A stretch of 53,144 nucleotides of DNA from Desulfuromonadaceae bacterium (GTDB lineage: Bacteria > Desulfobacterota > Desulfuromonadia > Geobacterales > Pseudopelobacteraceae), in contig JAQTRC010000011.1 of NCBI GenBank assembly GCA_028712665.1, forward strand, positions 1 through 53,144. Reading direction: 5' to 3'. The notes under the pieces were generated by a model. The model was not told where the DNA came from. It did no database searches and saw nothing but the letters and a program-made list of their open reading frames with translations. Position numbers and translations under genes: made by a program. Positions 8,777 to 15,603 of the stretch are shown here, piece by piece. Every line of letters starts with the position of its first letter. Positions within the stretch are counted from its first letter, which is position 1.

Positions 8777-9121
8777 ATGAGATTCAAATTTATCTGGTTA
8801 TTGATAGTATTGACTGTAGCGGTCTGCGGGCTTGCTTACGGGGCCGCCATGCAGGATATCATCTATCAGGGCGATAAGGCTTCGGACGAGGTAATATTCC
8901 ATGGAGACAAGCATCTGAAGAGAGGTTTCAAATGCGAGGCCTGCCACAATAAGGAGATGTTCCCGATAAAGAAAAAAGGGGCGACGGTAATAACCATGAA
9001 GGCTATCCAGCAGGGTAAACTCTGCGGGAAATGCCATAACGGCAAGACAGCTTTCGGCATTGACCATAACTGCAACAGATGTCACCCAAAAAAGGGACCT
9101 GATACAATCATTTATGACTAA
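8777..9121 (+). CDS. Triheme c7-type periplasmic cytochrome
   Basis: 114 residues with a signal peptide cut near residue 23 (YG/AA). Three heme motifs, CEACH, CGKCH and CNRCH, and extra histidines (FHGDKH, FGIDH) suited to bis-His ligation give a cytochrome c3/c7 fold. It starts 33 bases after the ferredoxin subunit behind GAGGGGGG (8765-8772) and so belongs to the same operon. It most likely shuttles electrons in the periplasm between the molybdenum complex and other multiheme cytochromes. The spacing of the first and second motif is wider than in the PpcA family, so it is c7-like rather than a PpcA orthologue. Confidence 0.87.
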   Translation: MRFKFIWLLIVLTVAVCGLAYGAAMQDIIYQGDKASDEVIFHGDKHLKRGFKCEACHNKEMFPIKKKGATVITMKAIQQGKLCGKCHNGKTAFGIDHNCNRCHPKKGPDTIIYD

Positions 9122-9221
9122 TTGCAGTCAATTACGTCGGTTGGACATTTTAGATAAATCTGTTAAAACTTACTGTAATGCTTAAACCGGTTCGCCGGAA
9201 AACAAAAAAAGGAGAATTAGC

Positions 9222-9446
9222 ATGAAAAAAATCGTAACGATGATTGTAGCAGCAATGATGGCCCTGAGTTTCTCGATGGTTGCCGTGGCAGCAGAGGAAA
9301 AAGCAGCTGATAAATCTGAAATGAAGGACGCCAAGAAGGTGAAAAAAGACGCGAAAAAGGATAAGAAAGACGCCAAGAAAGTCGAGAAGAAAAAAGATGA
9401 GGCCAAGCCTGCCGCCAAAGGCAAGAAGGAACTCTCCGGCTGCTAA
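9222..9446 (+). CDS. Small Lys-rich exported protein with C-terminal Cys
   Basis: 74 residues. A signal peptide (MKKIVTMIV..., cut about VAVA/AEE at residue 23-24) is followed by a mature chain of about 50 residues that is almost half Lys, with an alternating KK/DAKK pattern and many Glu/Asp/Ala, then a C-terminal LSGC. A good ribosome site (AAAGGAG, 9208-9214) and a strong terminator support expression. No domain is recognised. The single terminal Cys after a highly basic tail, and the same Gly-Cys ending in the small protein at 1168-1491, suggest a shared modification or metal/heme-related role, but this is speculation. Confidence 0.72.
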   Translation: MKKIVTMIVAAMMALSFSMVAVAAEEKAADKSEMKDAKKVKKDAKKDKKDAKKVEKKKDEAKPAAKGKKELSGC

Positions 9447-9464
9447 CTGCGGCTCTTCGGCAGT

Positions 9465-9498
9465 AAAGAGGCACGTGATTCACGTGCCTCTTTTTTCT
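9465..9498 (+). terminator. Strong rho-independent terminator
   Basis: A 13-bp stem (9465-9477 with 9481-9493, core GAGGCACGTG/CACGTGCCTC) and a tiny loop run into TTTTTT (9491-9496). It ends the Lys-rich protein gene. Confidence 0.88.
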
Positions 9499-9518
9499 GA
9501 TTGAGAGGAGACACAAAA

Positions 9519-9917
9519 ATGAACTACTCACCACGGTTGAACATGCTCTGTGTTACTCTGTCGCTGCTCCTCTTGCCGGCATTCACGACCTGGAGCCGGG
9601 CAGCTTCGCAGGGCGACATCATGGAAAGGATCAGGCTGCTGGAAATACAGATCCAACAGCTGAAGACGCTCAAGGAACAGCAGAAGCTCTCCGTGGATAA
9701 GGAGCAGGAGTGCCTTAAGCCGGTCGGAAACGCGAAGTTCTGCAACTGCATCGCCGAAACGCTGCCAAGGGAGCTAAGCTTCGAGCAGTACGTCCACTTC
9801 CTCGTTACGAGCAAAGAAGTATTGAAATATGACGCGATGCAGCCTGAATCGCGGCAGGCTGTCGATGCTGCAATCGCAGCCCGCGAGAAATGTGTCGACA
9901 AAGGATGGATAAAGTAG
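9519..9917 (+). CDS. Exported coiled-coil protein of unknown function
   Basis: 132 residues. Start is ATG at 9519, 8 bases after GAGGAG (9505-9510); a TTG at 9501 in the same frame lies before the ribosome site and is rejected. A signal peptide to about residue 28 (SRA/AS) is followed by a short heptad-like coiled coil (IRLLEIQIQQLKTLKEQQKL) and a C-terminal region with four Cys, including CNC, that could form disulfides or bind metal. It does not match a family I can name. It sits between the respiratory module and the candidate selenoprotein. Confidence 0.7.
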   Translation: MNYSPRLNMLCVTLSLLLLPAFTTWSRAASQGDIMERIRLLEIQIQQLKTLKEQQKLSVDKEQECLKPVGNAKFCNCIAETLPRELSFEQYVHFLVTSKEVLKYDAMQPESRQAVDAAIAAREKCVDKGWIK

Positions 9918-10056
9918 GAATCGGATACTTGCAGCCGTGGGTCCTGTATGCCGATTGCTCTTCTCAAGAAAGACGATCCCATTAAGCCGGATGGGTGTAT
10001 TATGTTACAAGAGCCTCCGGCATGAGAATATATTTGTTCCATTATGAGGTAACCTG

Positions 10057-10236
10057 ATGAAAGATCTGCTGTTGATAATCGGCTTTTTTGCAATCTGGAT
10101 CGTTTTGCAAAAATTCATTCTCCCCCGCCTCGGGGTACCCACCTGAATGTCCAACTCCTGTGACCTCGGGGACCGAGGTACAAAAAACATAGAACAGTCG
10201 ACAGAGAAGAAAGAGCCAAACATTCCTCAACCTTGA
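10057..10236 (+). CDS. Candidate small membrane selenoprotein (UGA = Sec at residue 30)
   Basis: The frame from ATG 10057 reads 29 codons to a TGA at 10144-10146, then continues open for 29 codons to a TGA at 10234-10236, giving 59 residues if the first UGA is selenocysteine. The N-terminal part is one hydrophobic helix (about residues 3-20), then LPRLGVPT-U-MSNSC, a U-x4-C redox-like pair, and a charged tail. GAGGT at 10046-10050 gives a good ribosome site 6 bases before the ATG. A stem-loop at 10159-10182 fits the position and shape of a bacterial SECIS. The conserved-looking motif straddles the UGA, which argues against a simple 29-residue peptide. Function is unknown; a membrane-anchored thiol/selenol redox role is inference. 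No selA, selB or selC gene is in the window. Confidence 0.62.
10159..10182 (+). promoter_or_regulatory. Candidate bacterial SECIS element
   Basis: Within the coding RNA, ACCTCGG (10163-10169) pairs with CCGAGGT (10173-10179) around loop GGA, and TGT (10159-10161) pairs with ACA (10180-10182) with one bulged G at 10162. The loop begins 23 nt after the UGA and starts with G, which fits the published bacterial SECIS rules (apical G, loop about 16-37 nt downstream). Confidence 0.6.
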
Positions 10237-10262
10237 TGAATGCGGCGCGCTAATTATCGTTG

Positions 10263-12167
10263 ATGTTTAAGCCACTATCAAGAAACCAAAGGTCTTCTCC
10301 GGAAATGCTGATCCGTACCGCCTGGCAAGGCAAAATCCATTTCACAATTCTCCTTTTGTTCTCTCTTCAAACATTCCTGTCAGGATGCCAGATAGGAATG
10401 AAAGAGTCCTCATGCGTCCGTTGTCATAAGGGTCTTGAGCATGTTTCGAAAACCCATGGTGACTGTGTTTCATGTCACGGCGGCAAGCCGCTGGAAGAGG
10501 CGAAGGAAAAGGCGCACCAGGGTATTTTCGGCATCGCCAATCCTGAATATATCGGACGATGGGAGAATGGGTGCGCTACCTGCCACAGGTATCAGTTCGA
10601 GAGGATGAAGAGCAACCTGATGTACACTGCAGCAGGAATGATCCGGAATATCCAGCTGACTTGGGAGGGGGAGGATGGCAACAGTTATACCACCCATGGC
10701 GAAAAGCAGTTCGATGCTGCCGGCAAGCCGTTTTCGCCCAAACCGGTGGCTGAACTGGATAACCTTTCCGGCGAGCTGTACCGCAAATTTTGCGCCCGCT
10801 GCCATGTCGGAGCTGAAACTACAGGAGTCTATAGCGCCAGTCATGCCTCCGGATGTGCCGCCTGTCATTTCCCATGGAACGATACCGGCACCTATCAGGG
10901 AACCGACCAAACCATGAGGGGGAAGGCGGGGCACTCAGCAAGCCACATCATGACCCCACTACCGGATATTCAGGTCTGTTCCCGCTGCCACAACCGCAGC
11001 GGACGTATCGCTCTCTCCTATCAAGGGCTGTATGACGGCAACAATGGAATGGTGCCGACCAGTAACGGCGAAGCCGGACCGGTCATGGTCAGCGGCGCCA
11101 GAAACCTGACCCACATTACGGCTGATGTCCATTTTGCTGCCGGTATGGAGTGCATCGATTGTCACACTTCGCGCGATCTGATGGGTGACGGTTTCGCCTA
11201 TCTCAACATGTACCTGCAGACAGAAATATCCTGTGAAGATTGCCACGGCAGTGCTGCGGAGATTCCGCGCTACCGCGAAATTATCCGCGAAAATGATGAG
11301 GCAGCGCGCGAATCGCGTTCATACAAACTGCCAATGCAGTCCGGAATGCGTATGATTCAGACTTCGAAAGGGCGCAGCTATTCAAATGTTTTTTACAGTC
11401 AGGGCACGATCTGGCTGCAGGGGAAGCGAAGCGGCAAACTTCATAAAAGCAAGGTTATAACAGCCACTCCGGAACATACTGTCGCCGGTCACGAACGCCT
11501 TGAATGCTACAGCTGCCATTCACGAGCTGTTCCGCAATGCTATGGCTGCCATACCACCTATGACACGCAGCAGGACGGGCATGATTTCATCAAGGGGGAC
11601 TATACCCCAGGTTCGTTCAGCGAAACTGAGGATTACCGGATGCTCTACCCTTTTCCGCTGGCGCTAAACCAGCGTGGTCGCATCTCTCCGGTTACCCCCG
11701 GTTGCCAGACGTTTATAACCGTGATAGAGCCGGATGGTAACCACTCTAAAACGGAGTATGTCTCAAAATTCAAGGGGAAACAACAACTCCGCTTTGCCCC
11801 GTTTTATTCCCATAACACAAGCAAAAAGGCTTTAGGATGCGCCGAATGCCACAGCAACCCTGCATTCCTCGGTTTCGGCCAGCATATCGTTGAGGGAAAC
11901 AGCATAAAGGGGACTCTGATCTGCGAACGCTCGGATAATAAACCGCTGGATGGCTTTCTTACGATGAGAAACGGGCGGGTAAAATCCTATTCCGCGATAA
12001 CCCGCGAAAATTCCCGCCCCTTAAGCGGAGCCGAAGTGAAGCGAACGTTGGCTGTCAATCTCTGTCTCCCCTGCCATGACAAACCGAAAGACCCGATCTA
12101 CCGGAAAGGAGTCGATTATCGTGCGCTTGACGATGCTCTTCATCGCCGCCTTCTGTCTGGGCCTTAG
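10263..12167 (+). CDS. Dodecaheme lipoprotein cytochrome c of a Cbc-like complex
   Basis: 634 residues from ATG 10263 (a TTG at 10260 abuts it). A second in-frame ATG at 10305 gives a tidier lipoprotein signal (hydrophobic core then lipobox LSGC); neither has a strong ribosome site. Twelve heme motifs are visible: CVRCH, CVSCH, CATCH, CARCH, CAACH, CSRCH, CIDCH, CEDCH, CYSCH, CYGCH, CAECH and CLPCH. It leads an overlapping operon with a Rieske protein and split cytochrome b, so it likely receives electrons from menaquinol oxidation (or the reverse) in the periplasm. The C-terminal half (LECYSCH... to CAECHSNPAFL) resembles the same region of the next gene, so the two arose by duplication. The layout resembles the cbc clusters of Geobacter sulfurreducens such as cbcMNOPQR; orthology is not tested. 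Confidence 0.85.
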   Translation: MFKPLSRNQRSSPEMLIRTAWQGKIHFTILLLFSLQTFLSGCQIGMKESSCVRCHKGLEHVSKTHGDCVSCHGGKPLEEAKEKAHQGIFGIANPEYIGRWENGCATCHRYQFERMKSNLMYTAAGMIRNIQLTWEGEDGNSYTTHGEKQFDAAGKPFSPKPVAELDNLSGELYRKFCARCHVGAETTGVYSASHASGCAACHFPWNDTGTYQGTDQTMRGKAGHSASHIMTPLPDIQVCSRCHNRSGRIALSYQGLYDGNNGMVPTSNGEAGPVMVSGARNLTHITADVHFAAGMECIDCHTSRDLMGDGFAYLNMYLQTEISCEDCHGSAAEIPRYREIIRENDEAARESRSYKLPMQSGMRMIQTSKGRSYSNVFYSQGTIWLQGKRSGKLHKSKVITATPEHTVAGHERLECYSCHSRAVPQCYGCHTTYDTQQDGHDFIKGDYTPGSFSETEDYRMLYPFPLALNQRGRISPVTPGCQTFITVIEPDGNHSKTEYVSKFKGKQQLRFAPFYSHNTSKKALGCAECHSNPAFLGFGQHIVEGNSIKGTLICERSDNKPLDGFLTMRNGRVKSYSAITRENSRPLSGAEVKRTLAVNLCLPCHDKPKDPIYRKGVDYRALDDALHRRLLSGP

Positions 12168-13323
12168 CTCGGAATCCGCGGCTCTCCACAAGGGGCTGGC
12201 ATGCGGTTCCTGCCATGTTCAGGGTGGGGCTGCCAGCGATCCGGCTGCCGCTTCCGGCAGGGCAGCCGGATGTATCGGCTGTCACTCCGGCCATGATCGG
12301 ATCTTCGATCACGCCATGACGACCCGTAGCGGAGAAAAAACTTTTGTAGAGCGGAGTTACGCCAAAGTCGATTCGGGTTTCTGGGAGAAAAACTGCACCT
12401 CCTGTCACGTAGGAGGATGCCTTGATTGCCACGGCACGCGTGACGGTATTGCAAAACCGTCGGTTGCGGTATGTCAGAGGTGTCACAAAGGATATTTTAC
12501 CGGCTGGGACTACTCAGGACGTGCGCCACGCGAAGACAACATGCGCTACCAGCGGGGGATCGCTGTCAATGGCGAAACCTTTCTGAAGATGCTTCCCGAT
12601 GTACATTACAGCTCCGGCATGACCTGCGGAACCTGCCACTCGATGAACAGTTTGGCAGAAGGGAAAACATCATCCAAAACTTGCCGCGATTGCCATAAAC
12701 CGGATCGGAAGGTGATCGAGCATCGTATTACGGCACATATGGAACGGCTGGAATGCTATGCCTGCCACTCGGCCTGGGGAGCACAGGAATACGGCACCTT
12801 CTTCCTCCGCTTTCGCGACCAGCGTATGAAAGAGGATTTCGACCTTAAGCCGGGGAGCAGCGCTGAATACCTCCGAAGCGCCTATCTGAAAAAACAGGAT
12901 GCGCCGCCGCTCGGGATCAACTCCCGTGCCAGGGTCAGCCCGATCCGGCCGATGTTCATTGCCTATTATACCGATATCATGACCGCCAGAAATAACGGCC
13001 CTGAAAATATACTGCTGACTGCCGAGTGGCGGGCATACTTTCCGCACACTGTTCAACGGGGGAGCGTTACCTGCGAAGGGTGTCACGACAACCCGGCCCG
13101 CTTTCTGCTGGAACCGGAATCCATGCGGGTATACAATCTCAAGAAGGATGGCATGGGGCTGGAATCGTTCTGGCTTCAGAAAGGTCAACGGGTAATCAAT
13201 GGCAGTTTCATGGAGTTGGCTCGCTATCAACGCATGAGCGGCAAAAGCCCGACTTATAAAAAGGCGTACCTGGAAAAATGGAAAATATTCCTCAATCGCG
13301 TCGAAGATTCATCACGTCATTAG
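12121..13323 (+). CDS. Nonaheme periplasmic cytochrome c of a Cbc-like complex
   Basis: 400 residues. I choose the GTG at 12121, which has AAAGGAG 9 bases upstream (12105-12111) and leads straight into a signal peptide; an ATG at 12076 in the same frame would put a polar extension before the signal. It overlaps the preceding gene by 47 bases. Nine heme motifs: CGSCH, CIGCH, CTSCH, CLDCH, CQRCH, CGTCH, CRDCH, CYACH, CEGCH. The region from RLECYACH to [13 protein letters not shown] parallels the C-terminal half of the dodecaheme protein. It is an electron-transfer partner of the Rieske/cytochrome b pair encoded just downstream. Confidence 0.85.
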   Translation: MRLTMLFIAAFCLGLSSESAALHKGLACGSCHVQGGAASDPAAASGRAAGCIGCHSGHDRIFDHAMTTRSGEKTFVERSYAKVDSGFWEKNCTSCHVGGCLDCHGTRDGIAKPSVAVCQRCHKGYFTGWDYSGRAPREDNMRYQRGIAVNGETFLKMLPDVHYSSGMTCGTCHSMNSLAEGKTSSKTCRDCHKPDRKVIEHRITAHMERLECYACHSAWGAQEYGTFFLRFRDQRMKEDFDLKPGSSAEYLRSAYLKKQDAPPLGINSRARVSPIRPMFIAYYTDIMTARNNGPENILLTAEWRAYFPHTVQRGSVTCEGCHDNPARFLLEPESMRVYNLKKDGMGLESFWLQKGQRVINGSFMELARYQRMSGKSPTYKKAYLEKWKIFLNRVEDSSRH

Positions 13324-13676
13324 CTCTGCTGATTGTATCTGCTGGAGCCCTGGTGCGCTACCTTACCCCTCGCCTTTCCAGGAAAAGAGAGGTATTGGTC
13401 AGCGTTGCCAGCGCGGACGTACCGATTAACGGAGCTCTGCTCTTTCGCAGTGAACGCCTGGCCCTGCTCCGGGATGAGAACGGTTTCAACGCCCTGAGTC
13501 TGATCTGTACCCACCTGGGGTGTACGGTCACCGTCACCGAAGAGACACTTTCATGCCCCTGCCATGGCAGTCTGTTCGATCGGCGGGGCAGCGTGCTGAA
13601 GGGGCCGGCCGACAAACCTCTCGAAAAATTGGAGCTGATTGAGCATAATGGCATGATAAAGGTCTACGGCAGATGA
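13278..13676 (+). CDS. Rieske [2Fe-2S] protein
   Basis: 132 residues. Twin-arginine-type N-terminus (SRRRFIT) with one membrane anchor, then the two Rieske cluster boxes CTHLGC (from C77) and CPCHGS (from C93). It is the high-potential electron acceptor of a quinol:cytochrome c oxidoreductase. It begins 46 bases inside the nonaheme gene and its end overlaps the cytochrome b gene by 4 bases (ATGA), so translation of the set is coupled. Short compared with mitochondrial or b6f Rieske proteins, as is usual in bacterial Cbc-like complexes. Confidence 0.93.
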   Translation: MENIPQSRRRFITSLALLIVSAGALVRYLTPRLSRKREVLVSVASADVPINGALLFRSERLALLRDENGFNALSLICTHLGCTVTVTEETLSCPCHGSLFDRRGSVLKGPADKPLEKLELIEHNGMIKVYGR

Positions 13677-14293
13677 TACAGGATTTCCTTAAACATCTAT
13701 TTCCTCACGTGGTGCTGGAAAAAAACCTGCGCATAAGCTACACCTTCTGTCTGGGAGGCCTCGCGTTCACCGCCTTCCTGATCATGCTAGCCAGCGGCAT
13801 GCTGTTGATTGTATACTACCAGCCAACGCCCGAAAGGGCGTTCAATTCCATCCTATTCCTGGAATCATCAGTCTGGGGGGGAAAATACATCCGGAGTCTG
13901 CATCGCTTGACTTCCCATCTGCTACTGCTGTTGATCTTCCTGCATACCCTGCGGGTGATCCTGACCGGTGCCTGGCAGCGTCCCCGGCAACTTAACTGGA
14001 TTATAGGCTGCATGCTGCTCTTCCTGGCCCTGTTTGAGGCGTATACCGGCTACCTGCTTCCGAGCGATCAGCTGGCTTACTGGGCTACCCAGACCGGCAT
14101 GGAGCTACTGGCTGTTGTCCCGCTTGGAAGCTTTCTGCGCTCATTGCTCGTACCGGACGGAGTCGGACAAGGTTTGTCCCTGCTCCGGTTTTATGCCCTC
14201 CACATAGTCATAATCCCATTGCTTCTACTGTCATTATCCTTCCTGCACTTCCATAGGGTCAGAAAAAACAAGGGAGTCCTACCATACCTATGA
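13673..14293 (+). CDS. Cytochrome b, N-terminal (b6-like) subunit
   Basis: 206 residues with four hydrophobic helices. Paired histidines for two b hemes are visible in helix 2 ([17 protein letters not shown]) and helix 4 (YALH ... LHFHR). This is the heme-bearing, quinol-oxidising part of a split cytochrome b, as in cytochrome b6. Overlaps the Rieske gene by 4 bases and the next gene by 4 bases. Confidence 0.92.
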   Translation: MIQDFLKHLFPHVVLEKNLRISYTFCLGGLAFTAFLIMLASGMLLIVYYQPTPERAFNSILFLESSVWGGKYIRSLHRLTSHLLLLLIFLHTLRVILTGAWQRPRQLNWIIGCMLLFLALFEAYTGYLLPSDQLAYWATQTGMELLAVVPLGSFLRSLLVPDGVGQGLSLLRFYALHIVIIPLLLLSLSFLHFHRVRKNKGVLPYL

Positions 14294-14700
14294 AAAATGG
14301 ATTCATAAAAAGTTCTCCGCATTTTTTCAAACTCATAACCCGTTCAATGTACGGGTTTGTTGTTATTCTCCTATTACTTGCAACATTTATCACCGCACCG
14401 CTACAGATGCAGGCGAATCCTGCAGTTACGCCAAACCCTGCCAAGTCGGCCTGGTTTTTGCTCTGGATTCAGGAAGTGGTCAGCTGGTCTCGCCTGATGA
14501 TTTATCCGGTAATGCTGCTGGGTTGTCTTTTTCTGTTTCTCCCCTGGTTGCCAGGCTCCGTTCGCATCCATCGGGCGAGCTGGTTTCCACGTGGGCAGAG
14601 GATTGTTTCAGCGGCCACAATCTTTTTGGCAGGCGCCATCCTGATACTTACCGTCATAGCTCTGTTCTTCAGGGGATCCAATTGGTCTTTGGCATTCTAG
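14290..14700 (+). CDS. Cytochrome b, C-terminal (subunit IV-like) subunit
   Basis: 136 residues with three hydrophobic helices. A segment NPAKSAWFLLWIQE resembles the PEWY region of cytochrome b6f subunit IV, although the exact PEWY is not kept. This subunit completes the quinol site with the b6-like protein. It starts with an ATGA overlap on that gene, and the next cytochrome starts 19 bases before its stop. Confidence 0.85.
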   Translation: MKNGFIKSSPHFFKLITRSMYGFVVILLLLATFITAPLQMQANPAVTPNPAKSAWFLLWIQEVVSWSRLMIYPVMLLGCLFLFLPWLPGSVRIHRASWFPRGQRIVSAATIFLAGAILILTVIALFFRGSNWSLAF

Positions 14701-15482
14701 TCATCGCAATGCTTCTTATCCATAACCATGTATGGGGGGGAGAGCCCCCTCAGACCTGCCTGTCGTGCCATCCAGTTCACTATATGGAGCAGGGCAGATG
14801 TCCTGACTGCCATCGTGGAAATCCGTATTCAGAGCGCAAAAATATTGCTCACGCAGGGTTGATCTCTGCAAAATATGCGTTTTTTTCACTAAATGACCAG
14901 CCGCATGTCAAAAACGGCAATCGCCTTATCGATCAGTACTCCTGCCGGCGCTGTCATGTAATTGATGGGCGCGGGAACCGTCTTGCCATAACTCTGGACG
15001 GTGCAGCAGCCGGTAAAACAGCCGAAGAGCTGGCAGAGTCCATTCGGCGGTCGGTTGATAATATGCCGAATTTTGGCATGGATGAAGTGCGGATAACGTA
15101 CCTGGTTAATTCCATCCTTGCCGGTTCGCAGAGGCGTAATACACATGAAGGCGCTCCTGTCACCGTGCACTTCAAGATTGCGAATAAAAAGGGGGGGGAT
15201 GTCTTCTCAATCAAGTGCGGTTCCTGTCACCGTTTACTCAGTGAAAAACGAGGAGCACTCGGCATTGGCAAGATCGGCCCAAACCTGTCCGGGCTTCTTT
15301 CAACCTATTACCCTAAGACCTTCAGGAACGGCGAGGCCTGGACATTTCGGAACCTCGAATCATGGTTGACAAATCCACGTGAAATCCGTCCCTGGGCAAG
15401 AATGATTCCGATCAAACTTACAAGGGAAGAAACAGAGGGGCTTGAATCGATTATACAACTCTCTCCGAATCCGGAAAAGTGA
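14682..15482 (+). CDS. Tetraheme cytochrome c closing the Cbc-like operon
   Basis: 266 residues from a TTG at 14682, which has AGGGGAT (14671-14677) at good distance and gives a signal peptide at once; earlier ATG codons in the frame (14523) would add a polar extension that is only a shadow of the cytochrome b gene. Four heme motifs: CLSCH and CPDCH close together, then CRRCH with a later Met-rich stretch (MPNFGM), then CGSCH with a distal Met (RMIPIKL). The last two look like class I cytochrome c domains of the kind that accept electrons from Rieske proteins. Likely the terminal carrier of this complex. Confidence 0.82.
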   Translation: MVFGILVIAMLLIHNHVWGGEPPQTCLSCHPVHYMEQGRCPDCHRGNPYSERKNIAHAGLISAKYAFFSLNDQPHVKNGNRLIDQYSCRRCHVIDGRGNRLAITLDGAAAGKTAEELAESIRRSVDNMPNFGMDEVRITYLVNSILAGSQRRNTHEGAPVTVHFKIANKKGGDVFSIKCGSCHRLLSEKRGALGIGKIGPNLSGLLSTYYPKTFRNGEAWTFRNLESWLTNPREIRPWARMIPIKLTREETEGLESIIQLSPNPEK

Positions 15483-15603
15483 AGTCTAAACTTTCACGTG
15501 GCCCGGCAGATGGAGCGCCGTAAGCTCATCGAACTGCTGTTTGTCAACAAGAATTGGATAAATGAGTACTATTTAGTTTCGATCCGGGAACTCCGGATGG
15601 AAA

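Noticed and set aside
14523-14681. Longer start (ATG 14523) for the tetraheme cytochrome
   Set aside because: The extra 53 residues are a shadow of the cytochrome b gene, with no signal peptide; TTG 14682 has a ribosome site and signal.
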